Source: Xestospongia bergquistia
Lineage: Eukaryota > Porifera > Demospongiae > Haplosclerida > Petrosiidae
DNA: 64,000 bases
NCBI GenBank assembly: GCA_963965975.1
Contig: OZ014422.1
Span: 5,479,155-5,543,154, forward strand
Direction of reading: 5' to 3'
The position numbers and the translations under genes were made by a program. Positions 1 through 13,200 of this stretch are shown here, piece by piece. The notes beneath the pieces are model-generated. The model was not told the origin of the DNA. It did no database searches and saw only the letters and a list, made by a program, of their open reading frames with translations. Position 1 is the first letter of the stretch. Every line of letters begins with the position of its first letter.

Positions 1-3000
1 CTATTAAGCCTGTCATTTAGATATACTGTATTTCTAGAACGATACATTATGTGAATGTCTTTGTTGTGTTTTAACTGGTAGTTTTATTGTTGCTAGGTGT
101 AGAGACTAGTACACTTTGTGGCATACTCTTTAACTCTTTATGTGCTAATCATCCAATTTTTGACAGCTGGCTGCATTTTCTTTTCTATAATATTATGTAA
201 CATGTTCATTTCATTATATATATATATTACACAGGTGTACATGCATGTCACAAGATCCATTTAGTGACTGGTTTTAACTGGTAGACAATTACATGACCAT
301 TAAATTTCATGTTCTTTACTCTTCAAAGAAATTTTTTTAGGTTGGACTAACTTGATAAGATAATTAGCCATGTGGATGTTACAGATCAGAGCTTGGCTGT
401 GGTCTTTGGTTTTCCTCTAAACTAACAGTTAATTGAGGCAGCTGGTCACATGTATAAGGTTTGGTCATGCAGTGTGGAAATTGGTCAGACATAGAACAAG
501 TTATTGAAACCAGTTTGACGTATATGGAACTGCTTGTTAATATTGTTGTGTATAAAACTGAGAACAACTTGGTTTTAATGAACTTGTTGTGGAAACTGGT
601 TTATATGTGAATTTTGTTAATATAGAATTTGCTATAGAAACAGGTTTTGTATACCCCATAGATAACCCTGCTATAAAACTGGTTATAGAAGCAAGTTATG
701 TATAAACTATAGTAGATTATACTATAAAATTGCATGGTTATAGAAACAGGTTATGAGATGTAGAAATTTTTGTGGACATAAACATGGTCATGTTTCTGTA
801 AATATATATATATATATATGCTTAATATAACAGCTGTATCCTTTACTGTAGCAGGCTTAAAAATAATTCCAGGTAGTTTATTTTAAGCTATTATCAGGAT
901 ATGTTAAGTATTTGGAACAGAAGTTAGCTCTAAAGTATTAAGTTGGCAGAATTTGTCAACTGATTAGTTAAAATTTGGCACATTAAGTAACCAATTAAAA
1001 TGCATTTTTCGTAGCAACCAAAATTAATAATCATAATAGGAATTATGACATCATCATGATATCATCATGATATTTGGTAGTATGTGTTCTCCAATGTTAC
1101 TCAGACTAAATATACCATTTAATATTAGACCACATGGAGGAGTATGAAGATGAGTAAGTAGCGACAGAAGAACTTGCCATTTAAAGTCAAAATGAAGCTT
1201 ATTTCTAGACAGACAGATGGAAGATAAACATTGAATTAATGAAGTATCATATATCACTGTTACTAGTGTGAGAATCAATCATAAGTGACGTTGATGTAGT
1301 GAGTACTGCATGCTCTCATGAGTTGTGTGTGTTTGATCAGAACACACACAAATAGAGTTAACCTATTTTACTATCCCTGTGGGTTGTGTGGGCGTCTTAT
1401 TTTTGTTTTAATGTTACTCCATTACCATTAAGAGTAAACAGTGCTGACATATGCAATATATCCCGTAATACCAATTATTATAAAAATATATTTTTTATTT
1501 GTAGTAGAGAATGAACTTTGCAAACTACGTATATTATAATAAATGAAATGTATATTATGTATTGTGGTTAAATGAACTTTAATTGTACTTTTGAAAGATC
1601 ATTTATTTAATTAAATGAATCATTGAAAGTGTCCACATTATGACAAATATACTAAGATATACTATGATATACTGAGATATTACTGACCTGTGCGTCATAC
1701 TACTACCTATGATATAGTGAGATATGACTGACCTACGTATTATACTACTTTCTATGATATAGTGAGATATGACTAGCCTACGCAATATGCTACTACCTAT
1801 GATACATTGAATTATTACAATCCTACACAATATACTCTACTGCCTACTTATATGGCAAAAATCATTAATAACTTGTTACTCTATCCTTTTTTACTGAATA
1901 GCCTGTGGGTTTGCATTTTTGTCCCTAAGTCATATGTTCTTTCAAGAGCTCTACTACAAAGTAGAAAGACCATATCTAGTAATGCGATATAGTAGTTGCT
2001 CTTTGTTTATACGACTTGTTGTAGTAGAAGGGAATGTTAACATTAAATCTAGTAGTGGTAAATGACGGTATCGGTGGCTGTTTGTCTAAATGGTGTAGTG
2101 ATACCACCTGGTGATTGAAGTGGATTTTAATGAACAATAACATTTTATTTAATTGTTTAAGACATTCTTGTGTGCATAATATAATATATGGCTTACTGGT
2201 ATGTAATAACACCATTTTGTAAACTGTGTTGGAGACAAAGTTAGTTTGTATTCCTTCATCATATATGGTATGTACCTGTAGTGTTATAGTGACGTGTCTC
2301 GTGTGTCGTAATCTTGACTAAGTAGCTTCTGAGAGTGTTGTCATAGAGATTGATCATTTAATTTGTTATAATGTGGTGTTATTAAAAGAAAATAGATCCA
2401 CCTGTTGTCTATTTACTGATAATTATGTTAGCAACATTTTTTGACATAATTATTCTATTGATGACGAGAATTTCCCTCATTCCTACATTTTGTAGTGAAA
2501 TTTGTAATGAACTATTTTTCACAAACAAATTGTGATTCTAAAAATATGAGTAGTGATAATTGCTATAGTGCCATTGAAAACCACAGTTATGTAAAATATG
2601 GCTATACAAATAGTAGAGAAAAAAATAAAAGTAATAAATTTCTTTAAAAGTCATTTGTCACACTAATATTTGTTGTTGTTTTTTATTGTACCTTAGACCA
2701 AGAGGCAATCTGAAACCACGCCCCTTCTTGAAGCTAGCCTGTAAACATTTATTAATGTAGCGTGAGTTATGAAATCAATTAACTCAATAATTCTTTTTTT
2801 AAATAATAATTTTGAAAAATTCAATGATTGTTAAATTTGTAACGAATATATTTTTATATATTATTTATCATAAGTGTTTATTTATTAATCTTATATTACT
2901 ATATGCATTCTTAAAATAGCCACAATCATACATACCAGTGAACGGAGACAGCGTGAAAAACACAACAGAAGATATAAATGCTGTGCAATTTGTAGAACGC

Positions 3001-4299
3001 GACTTTGTTTGCGGCAAAATATGTTATCAAATTACCTTCCTTCTAAATTACTATGAAGTCATTATTATTGTAACCTTTCATATGTCAAAAGTTAGAAACA
3101 ACAACAACATTTATTATGTAACTAATAATTGCAGGAAGGAAACAATATTAGAGTATTTGGTCATTTACAAATCCAATCACTAATTGTCCCTATGGACTTA
3201 ATATACAATAGATTTTTAATTTTTCCATCCTTAGTGTCACTTAGTTATAATGGCAAGCCAAGTTCTTAGAAATGTCACTTGTAACAGTGCTATTTAGAGA
3301 GAGAGATGGACAGTTACATTTAGTGTTGTAGTAACAATTTCTCTTCCTGCATTTCAACACTACAAAGGGAAAGTTTGCTAGTAGGATCAGACATTGATTA
3401 TAATATTCTCATACAAGATATCAGTGTTTTAAATGACCATAAAAGGAACTTATATGCTAAGGAATTTGGAAGTTTAGATGTAAGTGCAGGAAAATAGGCA
3501 TCACATTTTGGCACTGTTAAAAATTAGATCATGGAAAATTACATGTGTGACTAGTCTTGCATATGTCATTATTGTCAGAGCCAAAATATGAAGGAATTAT
3601 AAAAATACAATGTTAATGTGATTTTTTGCAGACAATCTATTTTTATCTGGAATGAAAAGCATGTGCAGTTTGCAACAGCCATGTTAACAAACGTCACTAA
3701 CTAACATTGCTGTTCAATATTTTGTTTACTTATCACATGCCAATGTTTGAGATAATAGTATTAAATACCTACTTAATTTAATACAGCCAATGACTGTAAT
3801 GAGAATATTAGAAGAGATGGCCAGGTGCACACATCGGATTGAAGTGATGGACTATGCTCAAACAGACATAGGTTCTAGTTAAAGTTAATAGAAATTGTAG
3901 ATTAGGATTAATTGGCAGATAGATTGAATATGATCACATCAATAGTGTTGTAAGTTTTTGTACTTAGTGGTTGCATAGAATATGACATCTTATATGACTA
4001 CAAAAGCTGGTAACGTACTACATTGGATAGTTGTAAATAACTTCCTTTAAAGCTTTTGATCAAATTACTCACAGTATATCTTACAGACTCTCTCCGTATT
4101 GCTCCGTTTACATCCGTTCATTGATACATCCCACGTTGACTTTTGGAATGTAATACTTCCTATTTACATAGCATAATAACTTTAAACCACACTCCTTCAA
4201 TTCATTCTCAAGTGTGTCTCTTAAAGTGTTTAACACTGATTGAGTGACTATTTATTCGCAAGGGAGTTGAAGCAGTCGCATAAAGGAGCGCTAGACTTC
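1..4299. other. Non-coding upstream region of APC
   Basis: No open frame here has recognisable protein content, and the small open stretches are AT-rich and without family features. The region holds a (TA)n run at about 802-819 and a 45-bp minisatellite at 1662-1841. The promoter of APC should lie at its right end: just before the proposed start codon at 4300 is a slightly more GC-rich stretch (about 4255-4300). No clear TATA box or initiator was seen there. Confidence 0.5.
1662..1841. repeat. 45-bp minisatellite, four copies
   Basis: Four consecutive 45-bp units start at 1662, 1707, 1752 and 1797, each opening with CTATGATA and containing a TACTAC-type segment near its end. The first three are close copies, differing at several positions each; the fourth is clearly diverged. 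The open stretch on the minus strand across it is a by-product of the repeat and is not a gene. Confidence 0.85.
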
Positions 4300-7200
4300 A
4301 TGGCTTATTCCTGGAGTAAGTTCTGCAAAATATCTCTCTATATATAAGTTTATAATAATATAGATATTATATTATATTGAGCAAAGAGACTTGTGCATTT
4401 GTGCAATAAATCATTTGCAAGAAATATTACTGTACTTGTTATATATAATATTAATCTGTGGATCAGAGATTTTATTAGCCAGTTCAACTCTCTACTCTTT
4501 TTACAGTAGTGGGTAAGTATGTTGGCTTCACCAAGAAGCAAAGAAGCATTACAAAAACCATTTGTCTTTCTATAGTTGTATTATTTTTTTTATTATATTA
4601 ATGCATACCCTTTGTTTGTGAAGGGGTGTAGTGTCTCCATAAGAGACAGGTAGCATTATATTTACTTTGAGCACAAACAAATTTTATTCATACTGAAATG
4701 AATACAGTTGTCCCTGGCTTGGGGTCTCTCTCCACAGCCACTCCCTGCATCAAATAACTGTAAATAGTCTTATGCTCTCTCTTGACTGGTTATATCTGCT
4801 GTTCTTTAGGTGAACGAAGTGGCTCTAGTGGCATTTCACCTGGGTCATCTGCATACGAGGACGCTTATAGCTTAGGTCAACAAGCTCTGGAGAGTTCTAG
4901 ACCTCGAGTATACAGTGGAGACGAGTACTATAGAGATACTGCCTATTTTACTGAAAGCCAGTCAACGGATAACGATCCTCTAATTGTCTATCCAACGACA
5001 GTTGAGGTAAGAAATTCAGAAATGGCTCAATATTTAGTTTGTTTCTTAAATGAAAGAGTCTTTGTGTCTTTGAAGTTTAATATGTAGATTGTTTGTTCCC
5101 AAATTTGTTTGTAAAATTCCTTGTTATTTTCTATATTGTGTAAGTACCAGTAAAACAAGCTGTATACTATGTGTTGGTAGCTGATATGAGTGTATCTGGA
5201 AATTTAGTGAATGTGCAACTCAGCATGGTGGCCTGCAGTGAAGAACAACCAGCTGGGTTGATTTGATTGGCTTCTATCTTTAGGTGTTAATTTAATTGAA
5301 TGTGATAAAGAAATTGCAAATTACTGTACTTTTGCCTTAAGAGTCACAAATCTGTTCAAATATTGTAGTTTATACATAGATCATTTCTCCTTATGAGTAT
5401 CATCCTGTGAATGTATACTTAACATCCGGACAAAAGCTATTAGGTCTGTTCTCCTTGATTTAGCTAAAATAACTTTTAGTACTTGTAAAGTTCCTTTGAA
5501 TGGTAATAGGATACAAGAATTTTTATTGCGTAAAAGGTGCCTTTGTGACTAACTAAATACTTGGTATTTGACCTCATTATAGGATCATTTAGTTATAATT
5601 GCTATCTTTAATTTTCAATGTCCTTATGAATGGCAATAGTAATTACTTTACTGCAGTAACTTGATGCCTGCTTGTCGTTGCTATGTACCTATTATAATAC
5701 ACTTGTTGATCCCCTTGAAAAGCATGCATCTCTTACTCCTATCTGTCATTGCTTGAGTTCCATGTCTATAGTTAAATTTTATATACTTTGACTGGGTGGC
5801 TATTGTTTTGACATGGTTAATAATAGTCATGGATTGAGTTAAACAATATTCATACAATAAATAGCGATCCTCCCACTAACCCTCCTCCACCCCATGAGAC
5901 TTAAAAAGGGATAGTCTGTCTATCTAGGAGGGCGGTTATAGAGGTGATGGACTGCAATGCTTCAATGGGATGGATGGATGAATGAAAATGCAATGATGGA
6001 TGAATGGAATGCTGAATGGATTGATGGGATAAGAAGATAGACATATAAATTTCAAAATTGTTATGGCTAATGGTGGTTATGAATTTAGTTTAAATTTCTC
6101 TGGACATAAAATTACTTTGTATATAAAAGAGAATTTGATATAAACAGGTAGATAGTGTGAAGAAAATAAAAGATAGATTAAAAATCAAATTTCTTAAGTT
6201 CTTCATGAATGGCCTCTTCCTGAGAACATCATAAAAAACTTAGCTCTTTCTCATCCACACCTGCTTGCAGACATCTGGCTGCTTTCATTAACAATAACAC
6301 AGGAGATACCCAAGCAATGCCCAAGTATACAATGTCTGCTTTTGTTTGTCCATTATACCAATCAACTCTTACATAAGACTCTACTGATGTGTGCATATTA
6401 TGCCTAAACTATGACCTCAGTTGTTATAAACTATTAGTATCATTTTATGATTTGTCGATTGATGTGGATGTCTTTGTGGAGTTAGTCTAAATCGTAAGGT
6501 TTACGTTCCCTGAGAAAGGGGATGTCTAGAAAATTGTGGCCAGTCATATTCTCTCCAGACTTCCTTGCCTACAATGTTTAGGAATCCCTTGAAACAGTAG
6601 TATGGTAGAAAAAGGTCTGGCTCTTTGACCAACTTACACCTGTTAATAATGATATAGCTCTAGGTTTTCTATATAACTTGACCACAGTTCTGACCCAAAT
6701 ATTTCATAAGAGATGAGATCCTCCTATTCTCCATCTGCTTAACTACCCACATTTACTTGTTCAGCAGTAATCCACCTGGGCTGTGGTCACAGTAATCTTT
6801 AAAAGTGAGAGATCGGTTGCTATGGCAACCAAGGATGTGATTCTTTCCAATATCATTACCCCAATTATGTTATAAAGTTATAATTATTTGCGATGAATGA
6901 AAGAACCAGAATGAGCAAGAACTTTTTTGAAACTATAGCTTTTTTGCCCAACTTAGAGAATTAACTTTACATCACAGGACACACAATAGAAGTTCAATGC
7001 TAAATTATATTTTGATTTTTAACTGCATATTAACAAGAGGATTCTAGCATAACATTTTATGAATACTATTGTCATTACTTCTGTGGAAATGCTCTCTCAG
7101 TGTCTCCATATGTACATTACATGATAGTCTCATCCACATGCACTATGCTAACAATTCAACTACTAGTTTATATAATTTACAACTACTGCTTGACCACAGC

Positions 7201-10200
7201 ACACTTCATAAATACTACAAAGTGATCTTATGCTGTTTGCTCCCCCGAGAGGAACTTATCATAAGAAGAGACGATATTCTACTCACTTACTTTTTATATT
7301 GTGCATCTAAAAATTTGATCTGTGTATGTGAGGCAATGTTATCAGTCAGTTTATTTAAAATGTTGTGTTAAGATCGACCTACAAAAATAACACATCCTTC
7401 CAAAACAACCTAAGTATGTCCATTTCATTTAACATCAATGGATAGATAGATGGATAGATAGATAGATTATTTACAGACCATTAATTAATCCCCATTGTGA
7501 GGCTACAATATACTCACTTGCATTCCAAACATTCCCTTGGTGTGTTTAATTGAGTTAGTCTTTCAAATACCATAAGATTCAAGGAACCATAATGACATAT
7601 CTTTGCCACTCCTCTTCATAATAACTATTACACAATTTCTTTGTGAGCATAAATGCACTCACACGTGTCATGCTTATTACAGAACGTTGTTGTCATGCCA
7701 ACCACAAGTTCTCTATAACTGACAATCCAATCAAGAATATTATATAACTTATATAATTATATGCCTTTGGCAATGTTTCAAGTAGCAACTGTACACATTC
7801 ATTAATGTCGCTACCTTTAAAGGTAGAACTTTAAGACTATCAAATCTCTTCCTATTAGCTTCATGTTACTCTCTGGAGAATATTTCTAACCTTTTTATGG
7901 CTAAAGGAAGAGATATTCAATCATTAACCTCAGTTTAAACAGTACAGGATACATACTGTGATGTCATAATATATAATATAATATCATACATGCAATAGAG
8001 CCATCTGCTGTCCTCTTACCACATCAAACTGTATAGGTTATCAATTTACTAACCCTTTATAACATTAGTAGACCAAATGTTATCCTATGGTTTTGTGATA
8101 GCTATATCATTAATTCATTATAATGTGTTTGAGATAGGGCTTAACTCAGAATACTCTTATGACTTAAGCCTTTTGTTATGTGGTTCAAATACAATATTGG
8201 ATCATTTATTTACATCTACTTGTATCACGTGATCATGATCTCATGTAATAGACTTGATATTTTAATACATACAGCTGTCACTGCTGATTGCTGCTGGATA
8301 TGACATTTTTATTAAATAAAATTTAGCTTTATAAACTAATCAGTATTATCTAGAGATTAGATCTACCTACGCATCTGGACTAGATAGTTATCTAAATTTT
8401 ACAAGACATAACACAATCGATAGATTACATAGACGAGCATATGTGTATATATGAAACGTCAGATGTATTGAAGCAACCCTTTTATGATATTATGGGTTGT
8501 AGAATAAAGTATTCTATATATTTGCTGATGTGTATGATGCAGTCTAACTGGATGAGAACACTTAGAATACAAAGTATAAAGGGAAAGATCAGAGAGCCAT
8601 TGCTCCATATAGTATAACAATTAATAGAATTATGCGCAAGTGTTAGTGTGCCTTAGGTGAGTGTCGACTCTTTGCACAAGCTCCCAAGAGACATAGGAAT
8701 TGCATAGATGGGGAAACTTCAAGCAAATAGTTGGCATTCTCAGACAACTTGAAATATCCTTTCTTATACTACTAAAGTGGGCTAGTTAGTATCACTATAT
8801 CAGATAAAGCTTTAGTGTGGTATTTAGCTGTACAAACAAATTGTAGTGTTAATAAAAGTGGTTATAAAGTGGTAGAGTAGTGTGAGTCCACTGAGAGTAA
8901 ATAATTCAATTGGTGGGAGAGAGAGAGTGGGAGACCAGACTGTATCAACAGACACTCTCTCTCAATGTTTTGTAAACTTCCTGTTTTCTTATTTCATCAT
9001 TATTAAATCATGTGGTTAATAAATGTCTGGAGTAAGCAACCTATAGACAACAAGAGAACAGTAGTCAGCGTTGTCCCACAATAATTCTTTTTTTTCTCAG
9101 GAAGAGAGAGTGATAGCACTCTCTATGCAGGAATGGCATAAAGTTCTAAGTTTCTTTATCCTCACTGTATCTGTTATTGCTTATTATAACTTCATGATTT
9201 AAATTTTAAAATAATATATAATTTTATGTCATAAATAAGTGTATTTATAATCCACTTTATACCATATTCATTATAACACATTGTGTATGTTATGTGAACT
9301 GTACAATGTGAATATATCTAACTATATCCTAAAAAGGTCATAATGAGATTAAGTGTTTTGGAGTTGAGTGTAAAATAACACTGTGAATAACAGTAGGCAC
9401 ATTTCATAACCAGTTAAACTGGTTTGATGACCACATAACCCTCGAGCTGTTTATCAGATACTTTATGAATGAATAAACTTGTGATAGCATGTGTACATAA
9501 TGTACATGAAAACAATACAAGAGTACATATGTTGTACATGTAAACAAGTATTATCCTGTGTATTTATAACATACCTTCTATGGTTTTGCCTAAGCATGCA
9601 CAAGTAGTTATAGAAGCATGCCATACTAATTGTCTCTTTTAAAAGTCTATTTTTTTTCTATCACATGGATATCGTCCAAGTTTTGCTTAATTTCAAATTA
9701 ATTGGTGTCTTTTCATCGAAACACCTGCTAGTAACAACAATACGATAACTAGATCAACCAGTTAGACAGGTTGCATTACTGACTGATCAAATTAAGACAC
9801 AAAGACTAAATAATAGTTACTGTAGTATTTTATAATTAATTGCTTATAAGTGAGGTAGGTAATAGGGGAGGATTCTGTATATTGGGTGTCAACCAACGAA
9901 ACAAATAACTCCATATATAATGTCAGACATAATGTCTAGTCTTCAAGTTATTATTCTAATGTAATTGTAGTAATTATGCCTTTAATGACACTATGGCTTG
10001 CCATGTTAAAAGACCTAAAATAATGAACTGTTGTACCTACAGACCTTTTTCTTGAACCTATGGCTAGATAGGGTGGGTGGTTGGGTGTCTGTTACAGGAA
10101 ATATTGACATGTGTTATGGGAAAAATGTCTTCTGTGTCCCACAGCTTTGACCTTTTCTAGTTAAAATGAAACATGTCTATATTGTAACAACATTGATTAG

Positions 10201-13200
10201 TTAAGGGCAACAGCACTGGCATAGAAATTTAGTAATTATTAGTAGGGACTTTTATTATTACCAAGTATCAGGTGATAATTAATATTAATAGTGTTTACTA
10301 TAAAGTTTTCTTGATCTCTCTTTGATGATCAGTAACACACAAACAGTGAGTGAATGCCCTTTGATGTTTACTAGTCTAGAGTTTAATTATCCTAGATCAT
10401 TACTAAATAATGATGTTTACTAGTCTAGAGCTGACTAATGGTATCTATCTTAGATCATTACTAAATACTAACGTTCACTTAATACTAATGGGAACTACTT
10501 ACTAAATACTGATTTTCAGTTAATACTAATGTGAGCTACCCTAAGCCACTGTTGGAAGTAATGATGTTCACCACTAGTAAGGTCTAGACTAGTCAACATC
10601 ATTGATTATTACAATGACCTAGTTAGGACTATAACTCTAGATATTCTAATGCTGTATCTGTTGGTTGTCAAGGTGACAAACTACCCAATACAAATGTTAC
10701 AACCAAAACAATTTATATCAACAAATGGCTAGAGAGAAACACTCACAATATCACTAAGTGACTGACAAACCAAAACACAACACTCAATAGCACACGAGCA
10801 GTCAATAATAAACTATTGTCAGATCATTATATAACAATCAAAAAAGAGACTGTCACTTTTTGTGTGTTTAATTCCTATTTAATTGAAGTATGATTATTTT
10901 GTATACAAAGTATTGTTCTGTATTGACTGACACTGAAGTCAAACCTAACCTACACAAGATATCATGTGTCAAAGTGGTCATTCATTATAATGATGGTGGT
11001 CACTCAATTACACTAAACTTTAACTGCCAAAAACACTACAGGTTGTGGGCAGAGTAGCTTTATTAGTGCAGCTGTGTGTTGTCTGTATTATTTATTAGTA
11101 TTTACCTTTAGACTGGTTCTAAGAATAATTAAATTACTTTTACTCTTCTTTTCTCTTTTAGCCTTCACACACCCGAGTCAGAAGAAGCCATCATCGTCGA
11201 CCTGAAATGTCTGCACAAGTTCAAATGGCTCATTTAATCCAAGAAAGGTGATTTTCAATGCATTATGGATGGATCGATATAGAAATGAATAAGTAAAATA
11301 CACGTAAAAGTTTAATCTTTGTCTCAGCTATTACTACTGATGTCATATGTTGTCACAATATGATAATTGTATAATGTAATTTTAAGATACTCTTCTTTAA
11401 TACACACCATCTGTTGCTTGCTGAAATCAGATATCCTAAAAGATCTCCTCACTGGAGCCTCCAATGCCATCTTACACTCTAGTAGATTATGCAAAGTTAC
11501 ATAATTTTTCTTAATATTTGAGATTAAAAATCTGTTTGGTTTGTACTACATGACCAATTTGTAGACTAATTGATGGTATATGTTTCCGTTATTGTCATCC
11601 CACATTATTCTTATGTCACACTGTCTCCTACAGAGAAGCCATTTTGAAGGAACAGAGTCAATTCAGAGATGTTCAACGTTATTATGTAGAAGAAATCACA
11701 AAAGTTGTTGCTGAACAGCAAAAATATGGCCCTCATTCTCCAGAGGTATGACAGCTATTGACCCATTGTCCTTTCCTTTCCATTCATCCTTCCATCTATC
11801 AACTCAAATAAATATCATTTCTTAATTTAGTTTCAAGAAATTCAATGCGATATTACAGAAATAATGCAGCAAATGTACAGTCAAGTTGGAACGCCAGAAA
11901 ATGCCGAACGCATGCAACAACAATGGGACAACCGTCTACTTGCTATAGACGAGAGACTAAAGGTCTTTCAACCTCCTCATCACCATTCACCAAGTACCCC
12001 AGATAGCCAGGTAATTATTGGCATATTAAAATACATATTGTACAATTATATAACTATTTGTATATTTATGTACAAATATGTCAATGGAAGTAAGTCAGTG
12101 GAAGTAAACAGGAAGACAACAAATAGTATTACTTATTATAGTTCCAATTGCTCTAATCCAATCAAAAATATGCTAATCAATCATAAGAAAGTATCAGTTA
12201 TCACATGCTTCCCAGCTTTCTACCTAACTCTCTTTTATGGTAATTGCGTTGCACATTATTATATCTCCTGGCGAGTTCTTTGCCAAATATTTTTTAATAA
12301 GGACATTAATTTAAGTTGATTATTTAATTTATAAAGCTTAAATGTGTGTTAATTATTTAATGAACTGTTGTCATGGAAGTGATGACAGAGTAATATAGAA
12401 TTAAATAGTAAATAATTAAATCTTATTGGGTGTCATTTGTCCATAAAGAAGTGTTTCTACTTATTAAGGTCATTTTGATTAAACTATTAATTGAATCTAA
12501 TATTGTAATGTACAACTAAATGTCTATTTATGTACAAATACTCAATATATACAGAGCTTATCTGTTTAATGTGGACAGACAGCTGCTATGTGTGGTTTGC
12601 ATAGAGCTTCTGTCAATGTAGACAATACTATCATTGATTGATGGTAATGTGCTAACTGTGTTAGGTCTTGGTTAATATTAGGTCTGATTTATACTGACAT
12701 GAATCCTTTTCAGTTCTTACCACAAGTTAACCACTTGCAGTAGTTGAAAACCTATGATGTTATTGAATTAGTGGTTCAGAATATTACCATTAAAGCCAAT
12801 GATATCCCTGTGTTTTTTTAAGAGAAGAAAAGACTGTCTGATTGAATTACACAGCTGTATAAACTACTTTGCCTTTAAAAGTTATTAGATGTGTTGATAA
12901 AGGTCACAAGAACATACTAAAAAGATTGTGGTTATCATTATAAAATTTAGATGTGTTAAATTTTTTTTCTGAGATGTGAATTTAATCAGTCTATCACTGT
13001 TCCTTTTTAGTCAGTGATACATGATAGATCCTAATTGATGATATCAAGAAAAATGTTTGTTTCATTAGCCAAACTCCTCTCCCACTGTCAATGTTACTAC
13101 TCCTCAACCTCAACCCACATTATATACTTAATGTATTAATGCAGTTTGGCAAGTCATATTACCATTACTTACTGTAGCATGGTATAATTCTATCATATTT

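Larger units (their letters stand above)
5007..11161 (+). other. Large APC intron 2 (6.2 kb)
   Basis: The donor after 5006 is GTAAGA and the acceptor is TTTTAG before 11162. No coding exon with recognisable content was found inside. It contains degenerate tetranucleotide repeats, an X-box-like palindrome at 6816-6829, and a short direct repeat near 10.4 kb, listed separately. An intron this long is out of scale with the 50-500-base introns of the neighbouring genes. Confidence 0.6.

Noticed and set aside
1603-1830. Open frame on the minus strand rich in repeated peptide units
   Set aside because: It coincides with the 45-bp minisatellite; since 45 is a multiple of three the repeat simply stays open.
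2938-3183. 81-codon open frame in the APC upstream region
   Set aside because: AT-driven, no recognisable motif, no matching exon signals.
7069-7371. 100-codon open frame in APC intron 2
   Set aside because: Composition is like the surrounding intron, no domain, no in-phase splice sites that would join APC.
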